Below, piece after piece: positions 34,166-45,471 of a stretch of 55,569 nucleotides of DNA. Position 1 is the first letter of the stretch. Each line of letters opens with the position of its first letter. The DNA is from Russula earlei. Its lineage: Eukaryota > Basidiomycota > Agaricomycetes > Russulales > Russulaceae. The stretch covers positions 1 to 55,569 of the forward strand of contig JAGFNK010000347.1 in NCBI GenBank assembly GCA_025769875.1, in the 5' to 3' direction. Under the pieces are notes generated by a model. That model ran no database searches and was not told the origin of the DNA. It saw nothing but the letters and a program-made list of their open reading frames with translations. The position numbers were made by a program, and so were the translations under genes.

Positions 34166-35984
34166 CGAACGAGATGGTTTGCTTGTCGCGCAAGGGGCGG
34201 ATGAGGAGGTACCAAAGGAAGTATGTTTTACCTGGAGAAATTAATTCTGCTTCGCACAGCAACGACTAGAGAAATCCGATCCCTGGTTGACCGGCGAAAA
34301 TGATCCCTCTGTTGGGAGGCCTTGACGGCTTGAAACCAAACGGTTTTCTCCGCCTCTCAGTAGCACTAGCGAATGAGCGCAGTTGTGTTGTGAGGAGATG
34401 CAAAATCGCCCAGATCGAAGGTTTCAATCGGGGGTTCAGATTCCCGCGCCTTGTCTGCGAAGACATTCCAACGAAAGAGGGTTCACGCCAACGGCCGCAG
34501 GTCCACGTCCAGTTGTTGGGATCTATGAAAACAAACAGGTTGAAAGGTGCCCGGGAGAATAGTGCATGGAGGGAGTATAAGTTCTGCTCGGGTTGAGGCT
34601 CGCACTCGCATGATGATGTCAAAAAAAATCATGCATTGGCCCTGTTTTGTTTTGTTTGCACGGGTCAGAGTAACTTCTACGTCCACAATAAAAGGTTTCA
34701 ACGCGGCAGTCGACGATGCATTGGCGGTCAGGCTGCTGTACAGGCTGTACATTGCGACGGTATAGACCCGCCCTCATCAATTTGTTCGTTGTCCAACGTA
34801 GTTCAAAGCAGACACATACGAAGACAACGAGACGAGCAGGATACAAAACGGTGCGTACTGTATGAACCGATTCGGTCGTTTGCAATCCGCTCACTGTTAA
34901 CAGCGATTGGACAAAATTACCCTGCGTCTCGAATCCTGATTCAAGAGCCATCGAATATCGATGTCAGGGAGTTGCTATGAGTCATACCACGTGGGACTGG
35001 CCACGAAGGATCCACGGAAATGGGTTGTGCATTCATGTTGAACGGCCAAACGCGCCATTCAACGTCTCGAAACTGGCAGGATAATCCATCGAGCTCACAT
35101 CTTTGGACATTCCGATATCGTACCCGGTCGTGGAAGCGCTCAGCTGGGCACCCGCCGGCCCCACTTACGCTTTGGCTGACCGCCTCCTGACTCTGGAAAG
35201 GTGTCCGTGACGGGGTTTTCTTGACTAGTGGCTTTCTACCCGTCTGATTCGTCGAAACTTCAGACCGTCAAGGATCTTAACGAAATAAGATATCGTGTCC
35301 GGACCTAAAAGTGGTCGCAGAGCCTTCGTCGTGTACTCCGAGTTGGATAAGAAGCCTCTCCTCTTCTGGTCCAACTCGTCATTGTTGGGGACATTTTATA
35401 CAACCATGCATCACTATCGGGCTGTACTTGCACCATGTTCAGAAGCGACGGCAACGTTTCCAGGATAGACCTCGACTTACTGCTCTACCCCTTCTCCGTC
35501 TTCTCGTGCTACACACCGAACCCTATGAGGGAGTCTCGTCATTACATCTCAGCAAGGTCACCAGCAGGCCGAAGGTGATATTAAATGACTCGTGTGGCCA
35601 GAGGCAAAGTATGGTTACACGTGTAGTCCACATAACTCGAGCAATCTAGTGGCGGAGGGAAGAAAAAGGTCTTCCTGTACCGGGGAAAAGCGCTGATTGC
35701 CCTATGTGACATCTCTTCTCCCGGCCAGTGGCTTGGGGTCGTCGCTGCTTTCATAGGCTCACATGCTTGATCTATCAATTGTCATCTCCCTCAATGTGTC
35801 TGGTATGAGTGAATCATGCGAGTGCGTATACCGATTGCAATTAATTGGAGGTCTGCGCCGAAATGGGCTTCCATAAGCTCAGCCGCGCAATGAGCCCATC
35901 TTTCCACCACAGTCTTGGTAAATAGAATCTCGTCAATGCTTGTGGGTCGAATCTTTGTAAACTAATATACAGTTTGCTTTATAG
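34166..35984. other. spacer between polymerase fragment C and polymerase B
   Basis: About 1.8 kb. Short open frames on both strands, none with motifs. Region 34620-34770 is slightly AT-rich. No further polymerase remnant was seen by eye. Confidence 0.45.
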
Positions 35985-38900
35985 CTAATTTTCCTCATCG
36001 TCCAAGGTTTCGTCTGCTGGCAACTCGCCCTCCGGCAGCCCACGAAGACGCTTGAGACAATCTAAAATAATGCCGAGCATGATCAGAGAAAAGCTTTCGA
36101 TGAATTCTTTGTCCCGGTGATGTTGGGCCCAACCCCAAGCCTTCCACGCGTGCAACAAGCCAGCGCGCAGCTGCTCATCGCTAAGCTCCCCCTCACTTTT
36201 GATTTTGATGACCTGCGTGCGAATGTCGGACACCAGTTCCTCGGCATGCAGCTTCATCCGGTAAGACCTGTCCGAGCGCCACCTCGGCTGCGTACTGTGT
36301 GCGAGAATTGTGCCCAACACGATCTCCTCCTCCTTCAGGCGGATGTCCGACGCGTCGACAAGGGTATGCGTTACACAGATGTACCGCATTTCGAGCATGT
36401 AATGCTCATGTATCTGCTCTGCGTCTCCATTCTCGGCGCCGGGCAGTTCGATGCCGTCCATGTTGAGTGTGCGCCGAACGTACCGCCTGAGGACGCGAGA
36501 TATCACGTCTTCAAGAGGCGCGGTTTCCCCGGGACTTTCTGTAAGGATACCTTCAACGGGCTCCTTTGGGTCATTTAGTTTGATTTTTCGGTACAGTAAA
36601 CCCAGCGCGCGATCTGACTCATAGTAGTCAACCTCGCGGCCGCCTGTCACCTCCTTCTTTTCCCAATCAGGCTTATATTTGATCAGCGGCCGAGGCAGAT
36701 TATTCTGGAGGTCGACCGGAGTGCCGTTCTTTGCATAGTCCACCGCTTGGCTACACATTGCAGCGAGTGCTATACACCTCGAATCAAACACGCCATCCTA
36801 TCTGTGGGTGAGGGGACTGTGGACCACATGTGAACGGGACCGCACCGTTGATTGATCTGCAATAATGATATGCCTGTTCGCGAGCAAGCCCTGCGGATCG
36901 CGTGATGGATTGGACACCATAGTACGAGTATCAGGAACTTACCATGACGTCACTGTTGATGTATTCGACGACAAAGTCGCAAATATCCTCGACTGTAGCA
37001 TCGCGGTCTAGGGTCCGGAGCGGCGTGGCAGGATACTCTGCTGGATCCGTGTGGACTGTGGGAAGTAACCCCTGGTTTTCGTAGTACACGTCGTAAGTGT
37101 CGCTGGGGAATCGTGAGCTCTTCCGTCATCAGTCGTGCAACAACCTACCCATCCAAATCGCCTCCAGCAAGGCATGATGCCAAGGAACGGTCACCTGTAA
37201 GGTGAACACGTCGTCGATAAAGGCGCACATGGGACTCATATGTACGCACCGACAGCAGGAAGCACAACCACGTTCTTCAAATCGTCGAAAAAGCAAATCT
37301 TGTCCTTTGGCGGCTTACCCACTGCGTAGACACGTTGGACTGTAAGAATAACGTGGATGAGGCTTGCCCGTATTGGAGAAATAAGGATGTTCATGTACGT
37401 ACCATCCCCAGGGTGAATTACTGGGCTTCTGGAAATGACACATGAACCCTTGAAGTAGATAGGATCTTCATCCGAATACTTTTGCACACAGACTAGGCGT
37501 TGTCATATGCGTGAGGTGACAAGCCTGTCAATTCACGAAGAAGCGTACCATAGATCTCACCAGGTCCCAATGTGAAGACGTCACTCTCTTTGGCACCTCC
37601 GTTAATGTATGCTCGGCCTTCGTCGGCGACGCCCACTAACTGGTAGCTTTGGGGTACGGGGATTCGGGCCTTAAACTTGACTTCACGAAGTGAATGATTT
37701 TGCGAGAAGCGGAGGAGGCGCTCAAAGAATGCGCTTTTTATTGCCCTCTTCTTGTTCCTGTCCTTGAAGTCCAATCCCAGTTTATGAAGTTGATCGAGAA
37801 TGGGGGCAAGATAAAATTTTCCACCAAGTCCATCCTTCCTGAGCAACTTTGAGAACTCGTTCAACGAGTCACTGGAACAGTAGATATCCTTCTTAGCTTC
37901 TTCTTGAAGGTTTATGAACGTGTCCTGCTTAACTCCGCGATCTTCCAGTGCCATCACGGCAGGTCTGATGAGGTGAATCGGGATAACAGTCAGTGTTCAC
38001 GAAAGGGAGGAACGGCTGCGAACCTGTTGAGATGGACCGGATTCGGATAGTCAAAGGAGCGCGCAATTTCAATCTCAGCCTCTTCAACGTCATACACAGG
38101 AAACTTTTGCTGAGAAGGGCGTAACCGCATTCTGATGTCCTTTAGCATGCGGTCAACGACGACAACGCCCTTATACCCGAGGAATCGGATTTGATATGCA
38201 GAAGGTTTTACGCGATTGTCACTGATTTTGCGACTAGCTTTGCGTTTTGCCTCCCAAATCATGTCCGCCAGCTGGGGGGAAATGGTACCCACGCCATCTG
38301 TATGCTCCTTGCCCTTGGGACCTATATCCTGCTGCTCTTCCCACTGGTCGCGTCGGATCTTCACACTAGGGTCCGTAGCAGTGAATGCTTGCGCAATTCT
38401 CGCAGCGTACTTGCTTGGCGTCCGCAATAGCTTAGAGAAGTCCCCCAGGGACGCTCGAATCTTCTCTGCAGTGACATACCCCTCCACAGGATCACGGAAT
38501 GGCGAAACGAACCAGACCGAGTGATCTCGGAGCTGGCTCGAGGAGTATGCGAGGAATTCGAAAGCTCGCCCGGCGAGTTCGAAACCATGACGCAAATTTC
38601 CCCCGACACGCTGTTGAAGGAACCACGTCCCATCAACATCGCCATCCCAGCGATAGCCGAGGTGGTCTTCATCGCGAAATTCCACACGTATAAAATGTTC
38701 GGCGTGGTTTGGATAACGCCGTATTACCCGATTAGATTGCGTTGGGTATGGTCCCTCGAGGAGCATTCTTGACGGGGTGATGACGACGTGATGGCAGGCA
38801 ACAAGCCCTGTTGTGAGTTGCTTTTGCTTGATGGAGGTATGTTTCTCGCGCATACGTGCGAGACAAGCGCTTGGTTCTTCGTCCACGTCGCGGTCCTTGA

Positions 38901-40153
38901 GGGCTATAAAGAACAAACGTAGAAACTCGCTTGCCGCTTCGCCGTAATAGTGGATGGCGTCTTCGATGGGTTTCTGGAGGGTAACCAGCAGGTCGTGAGT
39001 GTTGAGGAGGCCGCAACGTAGATAGGCCTCGATCTGGAAGGCATTCTTCCACTCCATAGTCTTTATCCATAGCTGAACTTGATAGAGCTTACGGTATGAG
39101 AAGAACTTCATCTTTTGGGCATCCACATTTCGAATGCGGATGGGACGGGGTTCACACTTTACACGGTAACATATCTTCTCGAACTCGAGAAGATCGTCTG
39201 GCCGAGCAAGAAGGACCCGTATATGGTGGGCGTAGTGGGCGACGTTGGTATGATCGTCGTCAATGGCAGATATCCGATCGCGGGTCTTGTGTTGCTGCTT
39301 GCGATTGATACCCGCAGGAACCCGATTGTTGTAACTTTCCTGCTCGAAAATTGGAGGGGTAAACAAATCAAATACGATGTCTATCACAAGTTTGCTCTCA
39401 GTCACGCGGAACGCTGGCGACGGCACCATGTATACTCACACGCTTGATTAAATTCATCATATCCGAGGCCCAGCTTTCGGATATTCGAGAACTTGACAAG
39501 AATTAGGTAATTGTTTTCCTCCGTTTCCCGCTGTCCGATCTGAGTGACATCAGGTAAGTAAGTTATCTGACTGGGTGTAGGGTAGTACTCACGTCGATGT
39601 GGACGAGTTTGTGCTCATACACTACGGAGATATATGCGGAGCTCTGCCGGAGGAAATCGCGTTCATACTCCACCGAGAATGATCTCCCCTTGCCCGGAGA
39701 GTTCGATGGCTTGTACCACACGCCAAACTGGAGTCGTGCGATTCGAAGACGAACCTGGCGGGCTTGATATTCCATGTGAGAACGAAGCCTATCCCTGTCC
39801 GGGTCGATATACAGCGCTTTTTCGAGCGTTTGCTGCACAGGGAAAGGGACACTTCTATGGGCGTTGAAGAGTCGGAGATGGCGTCCATTGACCACGATAT
39901 TATTCTCCTCTGAGTCATAGTTCCACCTGAGGAGTCGTTTCCCCAGCTTTTCTGCGACACGGAGGATTGCCGTTCCGTTGTGAGTACGACCTGCGGGGCT
40001 CTCGCCCATCACGATTTCAAAGTTCGGTCGACGGCCTTTGTTCTCCTTGTCGTTGGGGTCGTAGAAATCAGGGCCGTGGAGGACAAGGGCGACCGCTTTT
40101 CGGACATCATAGACGTCGGCATCAGTATGGATAAATTTGAGCTCGATTTCCAT
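35985..40153 (-). CDS. RNA-dependent RNA polymerase B, 1225 aa
   Basis: Ten exons: 40153-39593, 39539-39440, 39380-38024, 37964-37549, 37492-37403, 37339-37250, 37194-37149, 37102-36943, 36890-36846, 36797-35985. Exons 2 to 9 have exactly the lengths of polymerase A (100, 1357, 416, 90, 90, 46, 160, 45). The catalytic motif is LAGGDLDGD with the last Asp at about 888, again split by an intron after the Gly codon has begun. Other blocks: ITPSRMLLEGPYPTQSNRVI, RTPSKYAARIAQAFT, DGVGTISPQLADMIWE, SYQLVGVADEGRAYI, SPVIHPGDG, HIIIADQST-DGVFDSRC. Role as for A: making double-stranded RNA for silencing, acting with Argonaute and Dicer encoded elsewhere. No inactivating change seen. Confidence 0.93.
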
Positions 40154-40336
40154 GATATTGAGTGAGGAGGTAGGGTGACGGGGAGAGACCTGAGAGGTAT
40201 TTGTATGCTGTGTGATACCTGCGGAATCGCGACGCAGTCCGCTGTCCGTTCATGGCGACAACGTTCTGTTCTAGATCGTGCTGGTTCGAAGCCCTCCGTG
40301 CTAATCGTGATCTCGTGATCGACTCGTTCTCAGACA

Positions 40337-42885
40337 ATGACAATGACAATGACCATTCAGTCCTCCACGCTCAACCTTCCAACCCTCAAAAGAGTCAAGA
40401 ACAATGTCATCGGAAATCCCTCCGCCAAGCTATTACTCGCCCAGGACGAGCTCTTCGTAGCCACGTCTGTCATTCCTCATCCCCCTGTGTGCATCTACAT
40501 CTAACCCTCCCCCCCCCAGCCTTGTCAAATGTCTTAACGCACCAGAACAATTTGAGCAGTCTGCGGGATCACAAGACGACATCCGTGTGGAGGCGGCGCA
40601 CGTCGTTACTTCGTTATCTTATGGTGCGTACTCATTGCTGCGGGAGACCCGTCCACCGACCCGTAGGCCAGGCTCTCCAGAAGCACTCCGCAGCCTACTA
40701 CATGCCAACGCGCACCAGGCCTTTCTTTACGCCATTTCATGCTTCGATCCCTCTGAACCGACTGTCATCAAAGCGGCCTTTGCCCGTGCCCTCCGCGCCA
40801 TGGCCGTGGCCTGTGCTGAGCTCGTAGGCCCTTCGCAATGGGGCCTTAGGGATGATTCATCACCCGTCCGTGACGATGCGAAGCTTGCACTCGAATATTT
40901 TTTTCAGGTAGTAACCTTGCTCCATCAACGGTCCAATCCTTAACACCTTCTGCGCAGCTCGAGGTTCTCGATGTGTACCTCCCTCTCCTCACAGATCCCT
41001 CGACGCAGGCCATCATTTCCATCGCGCAGCTCCTTGGCGCAGCGCTTCGCGCATCGAGCCACCGAACTGCTGTTGCAGAATGGGTACCCTCCGCAGAGCG
41101 TGGTCGAGAAGCCTCGCGCGGACGGCGCCGATGGGAACGCCCTCAACTCATGGCGCCTACGCAGTCCGGTGGTGGTGGGTGGGTTGCCCGTCACCTCACG
41201 ATGCTGCTGCGTAGCCGTGATGTCAAGGTACAGGAGGCCGCATTATATGCCCTTGCTGCCATTGCCAAAGACAACCACGATGTCGCTGTTCACCTAGCGA
41301 AGGCTCCCACGGGTCGATCAAACACCGGTATGTGCACCCCGTAGCTGTATCTTTGGTGGTAGTCCAACTCTGTGAGCGTCCCAGAATACCCAGTCACCCT
41401 AACGCTAGCTTTGGGGCTATGCAAATCTCGTTCTACAGATGTGCAACTCGCCGCCAGCCTATGGTAGAAAACTCTTGTTCTTGAATACACCATTCGGCGT
41501 ACTGATTGCGCCGCAGCGCGACGCATATCATCCGAGCGAGTGCAGCTAACCATCACCATCCAACTTCTACCGACATGACAGCTTCCCTTGTTGTCATGCA
41601 TGTCATGAATCGCATGATCGATTCGAAGACTGAATCATCACAAAATCGTACCAAGGCATGTTTCATTCTAAGTGAGCAACTCTCCCGTCAGGTCTGGATG
41701 TGTCTCTCAACAAAACGAACTCTAGACTACCTCGTGATGGACGAGAAAGAGTTGTGTCAAACTGCTTTCGACAGAGGCTCACTGGCCAAACTTTCCGACC
41801 TCGTTCACACTCTGACGCCACCACCACCGACAGAAAACAAGGTACCACCAGATTGGGAGGAGGACGAACCGGAAAGCCTCTGCCGCCTGCGCGAGGCTGC
41901 GCTCACTGCCATTGCAGTTCTCGCACTCGCAGACAACGACATACGGCGGGATGTGACTGATGGCCAGCGCTTGCTGCCTCCATTGGCCTCAGCGCTCACC
42001 CACCGACACACTGGGGTGCGCTACGCCGCGTGCCAATGCGTCCGCGCCCTCTCACGAAGCGTCGCCGTCACGCGCACGTCGCTTGTCGATTCGGGTCTAG
42101 GGGCCGCGTTATTTGCGGTGTTCACAAAAGAGGATGAGGATCGGCGCGTCGTGCATGCTGCTCTCGCAGCCGTCTGCAATCTTGTAAATCAGTACTCACC
42201 TCTGCGGACCCCGTTCCTCGAACAAGGAGTCGCTATGCGTCTCGCGCGACTTCTCCGCTCGCCCTCAGCGGAGCTGCGCCTCAGCGCGCTCTGGGCCCTC
42301 AAAAACCTCGTCTACAAGTGCGCGCCGGAGACAAAGCGCGCCATCATGGCGGACGTCGGTTGGCCCTCGCTTGACGAGCGCCTCGACGACACGGACGCGG
42401 GCGTGCGTGAGCAGGCGCTGTACCTTCTGCGCAACTTTGCAGATTGTGAGGATGACGTCGACGCCGTGTTCGACGCACTGGGCACCCAACGACTTCTTAG
42501 CACAATCGCGAGCGCCCTCGAATCCCGCGACCCGGACGTTGTACTCCAAGCTGCATTCACCCTTGCCAACCTCTCTAATGGCCACGCCCAGCGCCAGGCG
42601 CTCATCCTCGAGCATGGACAGCTCCTCCGCTCCCTCCGAAATGCGCTCGTCGATGCTCCCGCTGACGCTCGCTGCGCCGCGCTCGGCGCCATCATTGAGC
42701 TCGCATGGGGTGCGGCGGAGCTCCGCGCCGCAGGGATCGAGAGTACGCTTAAACATCTCGTCGAGTTTAGTGGAGGTGGCCCTGCGGGGCCCGTTGGTGC
42801 GGGTGTGGACAGGGAGGTTAGGGAACGCGCGCGGAGGGCACTAGAGGCGATGGAGCGTGTCGTCGTTACGACCGAGGACGCTTAG
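40337..42885 (+). CDS. VID28: ARMC8/Vid28 armadillo protein of the GID complex, 740 aa
   Basis: Exons 40337-40464, 40520-40623, 40672-40907, 40958-41327, 41394-41463, 41517-41671, 41726-42885. The protein is built from armadillo-type helical repeats, clearest in exon 7 (LREAALTAIAVLALAD, GVRYAACQCVRALSRS, ELRLSALWALKNLVYK, GVREQALYLLRNFADCEDDVD, VVLQAAFTLANLSNGHA, ADARCAALGAIIELAW). The order and the SALWALKNLVYK and LRNFADCEDDVD blocks point to ARMC8/Vid28 (Gid5), the substrate-receptor scaffold of the GID/CTLH ubiquitin ligase that degrades gluconeogenic enzymes. Three in-frame start codons lie at 40337, 40343 and 40349; the first is given. Intron 6 (41672-41725) is 54 nt, has no stop and keeps frame, so an 18-residue longer form is possible. 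Confidence 0.87.
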
Positions 42886-43723
42886 CGGGACAACGGGCTT
42901 ACGATCCTTTCTCAACTCTCGTCCCATATTTCCCCCTGAGGTGGCCATTACGCTGCAGGTCGTCTGTCTGTCTTGATGCTGTGATCTTGTCATGAAATCG
43001 ACTTTGTATCAGATAAAGAGCCATCATGTTCTTGTAGGGTACCCTTTCGTCAGTATTGCACTAATACTCAGCTCAGCGAGATGTTTCTTGCGATGCACGG
43101 TCTGCATCATTATAGCCTTTCTTTCAAGCCACATACTTTGGTCGAGACCCACTATAAGCGTACGCACGCGAGCCTCGACCTCGTTCCACAGAGGACATCC
43201 CAATGTACATGAGCATCCATGATATGAGAGATCCTCCGTCATTTAAGCTCTGTGACGGGCGTGAAAGATATCTGTGGCCTAGTAAACAAGCCGTGGGATG
43301 GCGAATCGGATGGTTGCTACATTCTACTGCGCACTGCAGTGCCCTGGGCATACACGCCAGCTCCGCGTTCGAGAAGGCCCAAACGATCTCGACGCTTCCA
43401 CCCAATACTAGGCCGTTCAGCTTCGCCTTCCATGTCTGGACGTACGGCTTCAAGGTGTCCACAATGGGCTGCGCCATGCTCCGGCAATAGTTCATCATCG
43501 ACGCTGTTCACGCCTGCGCCAGTCGCATGGATGCCCCTTCGTGACTGTTGTATGCAACGAGGTCCGGTCGCTCTGCGTTATGTGATGCTTGTCTGCTGCC
43601 CGGAGCGAGCAATCTTACGCGAGAAACCGGATTGAAAGTGCCAGTCGGGATTTCCCGATGCTTTAGAGGCCACCCCAAAGTGAGACGGCGCGACAGCTCA
43701 CACGCTCTTCTCCCTCCCCTCCG
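42886..43723. other. intergenic, no gene recognised
   Basis: About 840 bp upstream of the PDH gene on the same strand. A structured-looking stretch around 43250-43440 was examined, but no known RNA could be supported. Confidence 0.45.
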
Positions 43724-45233
43724 ATGGCTTCCCTTGCTCGTCTTCGCTCTCGTCTCCCTCTAAAAGCAACAGGTCGTTTCTCAGTAAGCATTTGGCACTT
43801 TTCATCTCACATCCCCTCACGTTACGGATCAGCCTTTGGCTCGCTCGTTGCAAACCTCCGCGGACTCGACACAACTTACACAATCAATACCAGAGGATGG
43901 TTCTACCCCGTTCTCGGTTAGGCTGCACGAAGACTCTTTCAGGGCTTATAATACCGACAGCCCCTCCCTCGAAGTCGATGTTACCAAAGACGGCCTTCTC
44001 AAAATGTACAAGGACATGACCACGATGCGGCGCATGGAGCAGGCTGCTGACGCGTTGTACAAGAGCAAACTCATCCGTGGTTTCTGCCATCTAGCCATTG
44101 GTCAGGTGCGCCTTGTTGTGGACTCTTATCTTGCCTGTCGCTTCTGACGAGTCACTCTGGTCATCTGTTCTTTTTTATTTTCTAGGAAGCTGTCTCAGTC
44201 GGTCTCGAGGCTTCTATAACCAAGGAGGATTTGGTTATCACTGCATACCGTTGCCATCCTTTCGCTGTTCTTCGTGGTGGCTCAATTACTGGTGTCATCG
44301 GCGAGCTTCTTGGCCGCCAGATCGGGATGTCCAAAGGAAAAGGTGGCTCTATGCACATCTTCACGCCACGCTTCTTCGGTGGCAACGGTATTGTCGGCGC
44401 CCAAGTACCTGTAGGTGCTGGTATGGCATTTGCTATGAAATATCTTGAGCGTCCTTCCGTCACGTTCGCTCTCTACGGCGATGGTGCAAGTAATCAAGGG
44501 CAGGTCTTCGAGGCGTTCAATATGGCCAAGCTTTGGAATCTTCCCTGCGTATTTATTTGCGAAAACAACAAGTACGGCATGGGCACTTCTGCGGAGCGCA
44601 GCTCGTCCAACACCGAGTACTTCACCCGTGGAGACAAGATACCCGGTATTCAGGCGAATGGTATGGACATCATCGCTTCGGCACAGGCAGTCAAACACGC
44701 CCGTGATTGGGTGCTCTCGGGCAAGGGACCACTCCTACTCGAATTTGTGACATACCGCTATGGTGGCCACTCGTGCGTATCTCCCATCTAGCAAGGTACG
44801 AATGTTGAGGACGAAGACAGGATGTCGGACCCTGGTACAACGTATCGTACGCGTGAGGAAGTGCAGCGTATGCGTTCGACTCAGGACCCGATCCGTGGCC
44901 TTCAACGCTACATTGAAGAGTGGGGTGTAGCGACCGACGCTGACCTCAAGGCACGTAGCGACGAGACATCCATATCTACTCTGTGTGCATGCTGACAGGC
45001 AAATGCACTACTCAGGCTCTTGATAAAGCTGCCAAGGGAGTGATTGACAAGGCTGTTGAGGAAGCGAAAGCCTCCCCTGAGCCTCGAGCCGAGGATCTTT
45101 GGACCGATATCTATTATAAGGGTACCGAGGCACCATTCATGCGTGGACGCGAGCGCGAAGAGGTGCGTTCAGTTATCTAATACGCGGAACGATCTCCGTC
45201 ACAGTCGGTTCTTTGCAGGTTCACGTCTACTAA
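43724..45233 (+). CDS. PDA1: pyruvate dehydrogenase E1 alpha, 403 aa
   Basis: Exons 43724-43783, 43833-44105, 44186-44772, 44821-44950, 45016-45162, 45219-45233. The first exon is a mitochondrial presequence ([17 protein letters not shown]). Conserved blocks: [61 protein letters not shown]. The thiamine-diphosphate motif starts at GDGASNQGQ (209-211 GDG) and ends ENNKYGMGT. The regulatory phosphorylation loop is YRYGGHS-MSDPG, with Ser at about 307 across an exon junction. E1 alpha with E1 beta decarboxylates pyruvate in the mitochondrial matrix. Intron 4 uses a GC donor (AAG/GCACGT), required by phase. The last exon encodes only four residues (VHVY), the usual end. Confidence 0.94.
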
Positions 45234-45471
45234 GCCGACGGATAAAACGGGACACGCGGCCTTCACGGACCCCTTCATTGGTCCTTTATCGTAATATTTA
45301 CCGTACTTCAGGCCGTTCCTAGTTGTAGAGTGTGGCTCGCTGACTCGAGTGGTGCTACTGCGTGGATTTGATTTAATTCACACTTGCATTTTCATGCGCA
45401 ACTCGGTGATATCTGAGAACTTCGTGCTCTCATTCTCACTTTCTTCTCTCTGATGCGCCCACGACCCTACC

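Noticed and set aside
43250..43440. Possible structured RNA (SRP- or snRNA-like)
   Set aside because: No conserved motif of those RNAs could be matched by eye. A covariance-model search would decide.
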